NCBI GenBank assembly: GCA_002337215.1
Contig: DDFO01000025.1
Span: 52,165 to 63,531, forward strand
Direction: 5' to 3'
DNA: 11,367 bases
Source: Phycisphaerales bacterium UBA1926
GTDB lineage: Bacteria > Planctomycetota > Phycisphaerae > Phycisphaerales > UBA1924
Shown here: piece after piece, positions 1 through 6,029 of the stretch
How positions within the stretch are numbered: position 1 is the stretch's first letter
Layout of the letters: each line of letters starts with the position of its first letter
Position numbers and translations under genes: made by a program
The notes under the pieces: model-generated
Database searches by the model: none
Seen by the model: the letters and a program-made list of their open reading frames with translations, nothing else
What the model was told of the DNA's origin: nothing

Positions 1-113
1 ACGCCGAAGGGCGGCGCGAGATCCGCGAGCATGTCACCGTCCGTGAACGCGTCGGTGAAACTCGAGATATCGCCAAGGTCGAGGATCCCGTCCGCGTTCA
101 GGTCCGTTAGGCA
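1..113 (-). other. GC-type dockerin repeat (partial) of the beta-strand protein
   Basis: Residues 736-772 of the left-hand protein start with Cys, then a calcium-loop-like DLNADGILDLGD (Asp, Asn, Asp, Gly and final Asp at EF-hand-like spacing). A helix-like stretch follows, and then a second repeat starting DLAPPFG. The repeat period is 27 residues. The second repeat resembles those at the end of the GH13 protein (DLAEPYG), so the two proteins share the same sorting or anchoring tag. The final residues lie outside the window. Confidence 0.8.
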
Positions 114-2318
114 GGTCACCAGCACCTCGACGCTGTCGGCATGAACGCTGACCTGCGCCCGGCGGTTGGTGCCCAGCCCGCTGAAGTCGACGCCATCGAA
201 CCCGCCCGACACGCTGCCCGCGGTGAGCACGGTGTACGTCTCACCCACCGGCGCGTCGCCCAACTCGGCCGACCACCGGACGACCAGCGTGCCGTCGACC
301 TGGGCATCGCCTGCGATGTCCAGACGATCGAACAAGCCGCTGCCCTCGTCACCCGCGATGTCCACATCGAGGTGGGCGGTCGGATGCATCATCAGACCCG
401 CGGCCGACGCCTGCCCGGACGGCTCACCGTACGCCCCCACGCCGATGCCGCCCGAGGCTTCGATGGACACATCACCCGTGCTCGACCCGTTCCGGAGCAT
501 CACACCTTGAACGGTCGAGGACGCATCGATCGTGCCGCCACCAGTGAGCGTGGCGTCGTCCCAGACGATCACGTTCCCTCGGACCTCGAGCGGGCCGTTG
601 ATCGAGGCAGTGCCATCGACGAACTCGAGCGCGTCGTGCTCACCCGAACCCGAGATCGTCACGATCGAGTCATTCGTGGACACGAACTCAGTTTGCAGCC
701 GGGCACGCCCGAACCGCGCGAACCCGCCGTTTAGGCTCATCAGCCCGGAGCCCTCGAGGTTCTCATACAGCAGGATCCCGTTGTTCATCTCGAAGACCTC
801 GCGGATGCCGACACCGTTGCCGACATACAGCGACCCGGCGGTGGGATGGAACCCACCCACATCGTTCCCGGTGACCACGATGTCGCCTTCTTCGGCACGC
901 GTGATCCCGGTGCCCGGGAGATCAGCCGAGCCGTCGAGATCGAGAGTCGCGAACTGCAGCGTCCCGCCCACGGCCTCGATAATCCCGTCGTTGTGCACCG
1001 TCGTATCGATCATGCCCTTGCCGGAGATCGTCCCGTCGTTGATGAACCGGCGGCCCGTGATCTCGCCGCCCTGCATGTTGATCGCGCCGCTCGAGGTCCA
1101 GCCGAGTTGCGGCCAGCCGTAGTACTCGACGAAGAACCCCCCCGCGACGTTCAGCGTTCCACCGAACACCTCCGCGCCTGTATCCACCGATCCGGCGTGG
1201 ATCGACAGCGACGAACCATCGGCGATCGAGATCTCCATTGCGCCGCCCCCGTCGAGGTCGAACGTACCCGTCTCGCCCAGATCGAACACCGTCGCGCCGC
1301 CCGTGACCGAGACCGCCCCGTTCACATCGACAAAACGAACCAGTGCGTTGGGACCCGTCGCGCTGAAGGAGAACGAATGCCAGAGCATCGCCGCCGAGTC
1401 GATGGCGATCTCGGCGTCTTCGTCGATCACACCGGTCCCCCGGAGCCCGACGAACGGCGAGACCAATCGACCCTTGCTGTGGACATTGAGCTCGCCGTAC
1501 GAGTCCATGAACGCCGCGTCGATCCGCGCGGTCTCGACCTGGTCCGAGCCGCTGAACGAGATCCGTGAACTCGGGGCCGCGATGAACCCCTCGTCGCTGA
1601 TGAAGCGGGACGGGCCGTTCACATTGCTGACCCTGATCTCGCCGCCCAGCGTGCCGGCGTACGGCAGTCTGTTGTGCACCGCCTTGCCATCCCAAACGAT
1701 GATGTCGCTTTCGGGGTGCGTCATGTCGAGGCGGGAGGTGCTCGATTCGGTCCGGTCGATCAGAAGCGTCGTCTCAGGGCCCGCACCGTTGAGTGCCCAC
1801 AGGCCACCCTTGCCAACGACGAGGTCACCGGTGGTCGAGTTCATCTCGACCGTGCCGACCCCCAGGATCGCGCCGCCGTTTGGGCCGTCGATCAGCACGC
1901 TGTCATCGACCTGCATCAGCCCTCCGTACATCGCGACAACGCCGCTGGCGATCGTGAGCGAATCGACGTCGAGGTCGCGCAGCGCCGGGGAATCGGAGAC
2001 ACTCAGGGCGCTCCCGATACCGTTGATGTTGACGTCCCCGTCAACGAACAGGCTGTGCCCCGCCGAGTAGACGGACGCGCCGCCGAGGATGTTCAGGTGC
2101 CCGAGCGCCGTGTTCGCCACCAGGCTCACCGAATCGCTCTGACCGGAGATGGTCGCCGAATCGGTGACGAGGTGGGGGTATGTGCCGCCAGGCCCGGCCC
2201 AGCTCGCCGGGTCGTTCCAGACGCCGGCGTGACCACCGGTCCAACTGAATACCCCGGCCGAGGCCGTGGTCCCCGCGGCGGCGATGAGTGCGCAGACGAT
2301 AGCGTTTCGCGAATTCAT
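1..2318 (-). CDS. Secreted beta-strand-repeat surface protein with C-terminal dockerin, 3' partial
   Basis: The frame is open from an ATG at 2318 to the window edge, giving 772 complete codons with no stop. A GGGAAG Shine-Dalgarno sequence lies 6 bases before the ATG. The N-terminus is a Sec signal peptide: a short basic start, an Ala-rich core, and likely cleavage after residue 21 at the TASA/G site. Next comes a motif (FSWTGG, then VWNDPASW) typical of the first strands of planctomycete autotransporter-like beta-strand proteins. The body (about 30-640) is Gly, Asp, Thr and Val rich, with repeating short strands such as GGTLNVAGG and NDGTISGKG, suggesting a right-handed beta-helix. Residues about 640-735 resemble the C-terminal module of these proteins (GTLVV, then YTVLTAGSVSGGFDGV). 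A dockerin-like repeat begins at Cys736. No catalytic residues were recognised, so an envelope or adhesin-like role is inferred only from architecture. It is divergent from the sigma/kinase operon. Confidence 0.87.
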   Translation of the reverse strand, partial: MNSRNAIVCALIAAAGTTASAGVFSWTGGHAGVWNDPASWAGPGGTYPHLVTDSATISGQSDSVSLVANTALGHLNILGGASVYSAGHSLFVDGDVNINGIGSALSVSDSPALRDLDVDSLTIASGVVAMYGGLMQVDDSVLIDGPNGGAILGVGTVEMNSTTGDLVVGKGGLWALNGAGPETTLLIDRTESSTSRLDMTHPESDIIVWDGKAVHNRLPYAGTLGGEIRVSNVNGPSRFISDEGFIAAPSSRISFSGSDQVETARIDAAFMDSYGELNVHSKGRLVSPFVGLRGTGVIDEDAEIAIDSAAMLWHSFSFSATGPNALVRFVDVNGAVSVTGGATVFDLGETGTFDLDGGGAMEISIADGSSLSIHAGSVDTGAEVFGGTLNVAGGFFVEYYGWPQLGWTSSGAINMQGGEITGRRFINDGTISGKGMIDTTVHNDGIIEAVGGTLQFATLDLDGSADLPGTGITRAEEGDIVVTGNDVGGFHPTAGSLYVGNGVGIREVFEMNNGILLYENLEGSGLMSLNGGFARFGRARLQTEFVSTNDSIVTISGSGEHDALEFVDGTASINGPLEVRGNVIVWDDATLTGGGTIDASSTVQGVMLRNGSSTGDVSIEASGGIGVGAYGEPSGQASAAGLMMHPTAHLDVDIAGDEGSGLFDRLDIAGDAQVDGTLVVRWSAELGDAPVGETYTVLTAGSVSGGFDGVDFSGLGTNRRAQVSVHADSVEVLVTCLTDLNADGILDLGDISSFTDAFTDGDMLADLAPPFG

Positions 2319-2600
2319 GACAATCTTCCCTTCGGTGTGCGCCCCCGGATCGTCCCGATCCGCGGGGCAGGTTCCTGTTTCGGTTCAGGCGCGGGGGCGG
2401 GTATGCTCAACCCGCGGTTCGCCCCGCTCGGCGATCCGGGCCGTTCCGCTGCCCCGGCCCGCGTTGCACGGGCCCCGCCGCATGTCATGGCGCGGATTCA
2501 CGCCCCCGGGGGACACGCCGATGAAAAGAAATCCGAAAAATCCTGTTCACGACACCCCGAGTCCCTCGCTCCCGTGGATTCAGCGGGAGGCGCTCGGCTC
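2319..2600. promoter_or_regulatory. Divergent intergenic region, beta-strand protein / sigma factor
   Basis: These 282 bases separate the start codons of two divergent genes and must hold promoters for both. The region contains a strong hairpin (2341-2368), a smaller inverted repeat (GCGGGT 2397-2402 / ACCCGC 2410-2415), a perfect CCCCCGGGGG palindrome (2503-2512), and a possible short leader ORF (2521-2604). TATGCT at 2402-2407 is a weak -10-like match without a convincing -35. No promoter can be assigned with confidence. Confidence 0.5.
2341..2368. repeat. Strong inverted repeat / hairpin upstream of the beta-strand protein
   Basis: The arms CGGATCG (2346-2352) and CGATCCG (2356-2362) are perfect complements around a 3-base loop. 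Outside them, GCCCC (2341-2345) pairs with GGGGC (2364-2368) if C2363 bulges out, giving a 12-bp stem. The near arm lies 22 bases upstream of the minus-strand start codon. It could be a 5' UTR structure or an operator. It has no T-tract and so is not a typical terminator. Confidence 0.55.
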
Positions 2601-2604
2601 ATGA
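2521..2604 (+). CDS. Possible 27-residue leader ORF, stop overlapping the sigma start
   Basis: An ATG at 2521 opens a 27-codon frame that begins MKRNPKNP. Its TGA (2602-2604) overlaps the sigma factor's ATG (2601-2603) in an ATGA arrangement, the classical geometry for translational coupling. A G-rich stretch, GGGGGA at 2508-2513, sits 7 bases upstream and could act as a weak ribosome binding site. The peptide is Pro and Lys/Arg rich at the start and has no recognisable domain, signal peptide or run of one amino acid suggesting attenuation. The A-rich start (AAAAGAAATCC) stands out against the G+C-rich surroundings. It may be a leader peptide, or simply chance in a G+C-rich region. Confidence 0.25.
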   Translation: MKRNPKNPVHDTPSPSLPWIQREALGS

Positions 2605-3224
2605 GCCCGACCCCCGACCCACACGAAGGCGACATCACCCGCCTGCTGAGTGAATCAGCGGAAGGGTCGCGCAGCGCGCGCGACCGGCTGGTCGAGATCG
2701 TCTACGCCGAGCTCCACACCATGGCCCGCGCCCGTCTGAAGGGCGAACGGTCCGATCACACGCTCGGGGCGACCGGTCTGGTCAACGAGACCTACCTGCG
2801 GCTCTTCCGGGTCGCCGGGGAGGACACCCAGACCCTCGGCGCACAAACCTTTGAGGACAGGATCGGGTTCTTCTCGGCCGCGGCGACCGCGATGCGCCGC
2901 GTGCTGATCGATCACGCCCGATCAAGGGCCGCCGTGAAGCGGGGCGGCCCGCGGAGCGAGCGGGGTGCCCGGGTCAGCCTCGACGCGCTCGATGCCGCGG
3001 AATCGCTCGAACCGCAAGAATTGCTGTCACTCGATGAGGCGATCTCACGCTTGGAACATATGGATGAGCGCGCGGCGCTCGTCGTCCGGCTCCGGTTCTA
3101 CGCCGCCCAGCCCATCGAGTCGATCGCTCAGATGCTGGACGTCTCAGACCGGACGGTGAAACGCGACTGGGAGTTCGCCCGCGCATGGCTGCGCGACGCG
3201 ATCAGGGATGACGAGACAGGCTGA
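2601..3224 (+). CDS. ECF sigma factor (Sigma70_ECF / Sig-70_X6 type)
   Basis: The 207-residue product matches the usual length and layout of this sigma subfamily, which is abundant in planctomycetes. Sigma region 2 spans roughly residues 10-117, with the signatures LGATGLVNETYLRL and FFSAAATAMRRVLIDHAR followed by a basic KRGG segment. Sigma region 4 spans about 150-197, with a helix-turn-helix around IESIAQMLDVSDRTVKRDW that would contact the -35 element. The chosen ATG has GGGAGG 10 bases upstream, and the protein then starts just before the conserved DITRLL segment. An in-frame ATG at 2487 would add a low-complexity extension lacking family features. No anti-sigma gene is adjacent. Instead a membrane Ser/Thr kinase follows after 33 bases, so phosphorylation-based control is plausible but inferred. 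The open frame continues far upstream, but that part is antisense to the neighbouring gene. Confidence 0.94.
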   Translation: MSPTPDPHEGDITRLLSESAEGSRSARDRLVEIVYAELHTMARARLKGERSDHTLGATGLVNETYLRLFRVAGEDTQTLGAQTFEDRIGFFSAAATAMRRVLIDHARSRAAVKRGGPRSERGARVSLDALDAAESLEPQELLSLDEAISRLEHMDERAALVVRLRFYAAQPIESIAQMLDVSDRTVKRDWEFARAWLRDAIRDDETG

Positions 3225-3257
3225 CCACGCCCCGGACGCACGCGAGCGAGACCAGTG

Positions 3258-5957
3258 ATGCGAGAACGCACCGCGAGCAAAATGTCAAACAGGGACACCA
3301 GCGAGGCAACGACCGCCGAGCACCTCGATTGGTCGCGCGCCAAGGAGATCTTCGCCGGGGCGATCGACAAGCCCAGCGACTCGCGCCTCGCCTTTATTGA
3401 ATCAACATGCGGGGCGAAGTCCGCGATGGGCGCGATGGTCCTCCGGCTCCTCGCCAGCCACGCCGACGCGACAGACTTCCTCGTCGAAGACACCCAGGGC
3501 GTCGGTTCCACCCAGGCGACCGACCGTGCAGCCGCCAGCGAATCCGCCCGGCATCGATCGCCCAGGATGCCCGCCGCCGTCGGTCCCTATGAGATCATCG
3601 AGAAGATCGGCGAGGGCGGGCACGGCACCGTCTACCGCGCCCGACAGCACGCGCCCATCGAGCGCGAGATCGCGATCAAGATCCTCAAGCCGGGCCTCGA
3701 GTCCGAGGACCTCATCGCGCGATTCGCCGACGAACGCCGGTTCCTGGCGCGGATGGACCACCCCGACATCGTCAAGATCCTCGACGCCGGAGGGACGCCC
3801 GAAGGCCGGCTCTTCGTCGCGATGGAACTCGTCCGCGGGATCCCGCTGGCAAAGTTCGCCGAGGAGAAGGATCTGTCGCTCCGCCATCGGGTCGCCCTCG
3901 TGGGGCGGATCGCGCGGGCCGTCCACCACGCCCACCAGCGCGCGATCGTGCACCGAGATCTCAAGCCCACCAACATTCTGGTGGCCGAAGAGGACGGCGT
4001 TCTGCGCCCCCGCATCATCGACTTCGGCATCGCGCGCGCGCTCGCCGACGACGATCCCGGCAACGAGCACGAGCCGCGGACCGTGCGCGCGATCGGCACC
4101 CCGCGCTATATGAGCCCCGAGCAGGCCGGCGCGGGAGGTACAGTCGACACGCGCACAGACGTGTACGCCCTGGGCGTGATCCTCTGCGAACTCCTCACAG
4201 GAAAGACGCCGCGCCCACCATCATCCTCCGAGGACACCAGATCGGGGCCGATCGCCGCGACGCCCCCGAGCCGGCTCGCGCGGTCGGACGCCGCGCCCGT
4301 CGCGACCCCGTCCGCTCTGCGGGGCGATCTCGATCGCATCGTGCTCAAGTGTGTCGCTTGGGACCCGGAAGATCGCTATGCCTCCGTGAGCGAGTTCGCC
4401 GACGACCTGGCGCGGTACCTCGATGGACGCCCGGTTCTCGCCGCCCCGCCGAGCGTGTGGTACACGACTCGGAAGTTCGCGGCCCGGCACAAGGCCGCCG
4501 TAGCGCTCGGGGCCGCCGCGGTCCTCCTGCTCTGCGCCGCGCTGGCGCTGGCGGTCATGGGATGGAACCGTGCGCTCGACCAGACCAGGGTTGCGGAGAG
4601 CGCGCTCGCCGAATCGGGCCGACAGACCGAGCGCGCACGATTCGTGACCCGGTTCCTTGTTGAGGACATGATCTCGGCGGCCGACCCCGACGCGAAGCCG
4701 GGCGGCGAACTCACCGCCGCCGATCTGCTCGACGCCGCCGACCGGAACGCGGCGGAGCGTTTCGCGGGCGACCCGGAGCTCCTCGCCGACATCAAGGGAC
4801 GCATCGGCATCGCCTATGCGCGTCTCGGACGCGATCGCGAGGCGGTCGCCGCGCTCGATGAGGCGATCGCGATCCTCGCAGACCGCACCGCCGGGAGCAA
4901 CGCGCTCGGTTCCAAGGAAGACCGCGAGCAGAGTCTCGCGTGGGAGTTCGAGCGGTCCCTCGCCATGCTCATGATCCCGGGGCGGCACAAGGAGTCCGGC
5001 GCGGCGATCCGCGATATCGCGCAGCGCACCCGCGAACAACTCGGGTCGGATCATCCGCTCGCGATGCGCGCCTCGCTCCGCGCGAGCGAGTACATCGAGG
5101 ACGCCGAGCAGCGCAGCGCCACCGTCCGCGACATCGAACGGCGGACCCGGAACGCGACCTACGACGGGAACAGCCTGCGCATGCTTGCGCTGCGGTTCTA
5201 CGCGGGGACGCTGAGCCGCGCGGGCGAGACGAAGCAGGCGGCCGAGGCGTTCCGCTCCGCCTACGACCTGAGCCGTTCCGCGCTGGGCGTGGACCACACC
5301 CGGTCCATCGAGCTCGAGTTCAAGCTCGCCGAGGCCCTGGTCGACGCAGGACGCGCCGCCGAGGGCATCGAGACAATGCGAGACACGCTCCGCCGTGCGC
5401 AGAACGTCTTGGGCCCCGCGCACGGAACCCTCACCGGCATGCAACGCCGCGCGGTCGGCGTCTTCCTCCGCGCCGGCGCCGCCGACGAGGCGATCGGGGT
5501 CGCCGAGGCGTTCGCCGAGAATGCGGCGAACCAGTACGGCGAGGACTCCATCCCGCACGTCTCGGCGCACCAGGAACTCGGGCGCGCGCTCATCGAGGCC
5601 GGTCGCCCCGATGATGGGCTCGCGTTGCTCGAGCGGATCCTCCCCCTGCGAGAGAAGCAGTGGGGTGATGATCACGCGCAGACGGCGTACACGGTTCGGG
5701 CGATCGCCGACGCGTGCTTCGAACTCGGCAGGTGGCACGAGGCCGAGGCGTTCGCCGCCCGGGCGATGGCGAGTCTCCCCGCTTCGAGCCCGAGCCGGTA
5801 CCTCGCGGGGGCGACCCGCGTGCGCGCGCTCCGCACCATCGGGGATCGTGCGCAGGCCGACCGGGTGCTGAGCGGTCTGCTCGCCGATGCGCGCCGCGCG
5901 GGCGCCGACGAGGCGACGCTCTCGAAACTCGATTCGCTCGTGACCGACACCGATTGA
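3258..5957 (+). CDS. Membrane Ser/Thr protein kinase with C-terminal TPRs
   Basis: This is a Hanks-type protein kinase of 899 residues. Residues about 20-75 match the N-terminal segment common in planctomycete kinases (WSRAKEIFAGAI, then ATDFL). The kinase domain (about 111-390) has the Gly-rich loop GEGGHGTV from 118, catalytic Lys141 in AIKIL, HRDLKPTN with Asp234, DFG from 255, and GTPRYMSPEQA from 280, so it should be active. A single hydrophobic helix covers about 413-436. Beyond it, residues about 500-890 form several TPR-like helical repeats of the kinesin-light-chain style (LGVDHTRSIE, WGDDHAQTA), which by topology would lie outside the cytoplasm and could sense a ligand or partner. 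It lies 33 bases after the sigma gene, probably in the same operon. The start is uncertain: a GTG at 3255 directly precedes the chosen ATG, and another ATG lies at 3282. The ribosome binding site is weak (GAGCGAG). Confidence 0.95.
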   Translation: MRERTASKMSNRDTSEATTAEHLDWSRAKEIFAGAIDKPSDSRLAFIESTCGAKSAMGAMVLRLLASHADATDFLVEDTQGVGSTQATDRAAASESARHRSPRMPAAVGPYEIIEKIGEGGHGTVYRARQHAPIEREIAIKILKPGLESEDLIARFADERRFLARMDHPDIVKILDAGGTPEGRLFVAMELVRGIPLAKFAEEKDLSLRHRVALVGRIARAVHHAHQRAIVHRDLKPTNILVAEEDGVLRPRIIDFGIARALADDDPGNEHEPRTVRAIGTPRYMSPEQAGAGGTVDTRTDVYALGVILCELLTGKTPRPPSSSEDTRSGPIAATPPSRLARSDAAPVATPSALRGDLDRIVLKCVAWDPEDRYASVSEFADDLARYLDGRPVLAAPPSVWYTTRKFAARHKAAVALGAAAVLLLCAALALAVMGWNRALDQTRVAESALAESGRQTERARFVTRFLVEDMISAADPDAKPGGELTAADLLDAADRNAAERFAGDPELLADIKGRIGIAYARLGRDREAVAALDEAIAILADRTAGSNALGSKEDREQSLAWEFERSLAMLMIPGRHKESGAAIRDIAQRTREQLGSDHPLAMRASLRASEYIEDAEQRSATVRDIERRTRNATYDGNSLRMLALRFYAGTLSRAGETKQAAEAFRSAYDLSRSALGVDHTRSIELEFKLAEALVDAGRAAEGIETMRDTLRRAQNVLGPAHGTLTGMQRRAVGVFLRAGAADEAIGVAEAFAENAANQYGEDSIPHVSAHQELGRALIEAGRPDDGLALLERILPLREKQWGDDHAQTAYTVRAIADACFELGRWHEAEAFAARAMASLPASSPSRYLAGATRVRALRTIGDRAQADRVLSGLLADARRAGADEATLSKLDSLVTDTD

Positions 5958-6029
5958 GCGCGACACGCGGGAGGGGCCGCCGCACCGAATCCCGCGGCTC
6001 GTTGCCGGATCGGTCGACCCCGATGTCCC
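5958..6029. terminator. Convergent gap with weak terminator-like repeats
   Basis: Seventy-two bases separate the convergent kinase and GH13 stop codons. CGCGGGA (5966-5972) and TCCCGCG (5990-5996) can form a 7-bp stem with a 17-base loop. CCCCTAGGGG (6027-6036) is a perfect palindrome overlapping the GH13 stop codon. Neither has a T-tract, so intrinsic termination is only a possibility. The position between two gene ends is the main argument. Confidence 0.3.

Noticed and set aside
141..1568. Two long plus-strand open frames (141-734 and 846-1568) suggesting plus-strand genes
   Set aside because: Both are codon-aligned antisense shadows of the minus-strand secreted protein, whose frame has a signal peptide, ribosome binding site, repeat modules and a dockerin.
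2437..2461. CGGGCCG / CGGCCCG inverted repeat with an 11-base loop
   Set aside because: A 7-bp pure G+C stem is expected by chance in sequence of this composition, and nothing in its position supports a function.
1674..2600. Long upstream extension of the sigma factor frame
   Set aside because: It overlaps the divergent gene in the codon-aligned antisense phase and then crosses the intergenic region. The sigma family begins near the ATG at 2601, which has its own ribosome binding site.
4221..5966. A 581-codon open frame on the minus strand opposite the kinase gene
   Set aside because: It is codon-aligned antisense to the kinase/TPR frame, with the same compositional cause. Its product is Arg and Gly rich with no recognisable domain.
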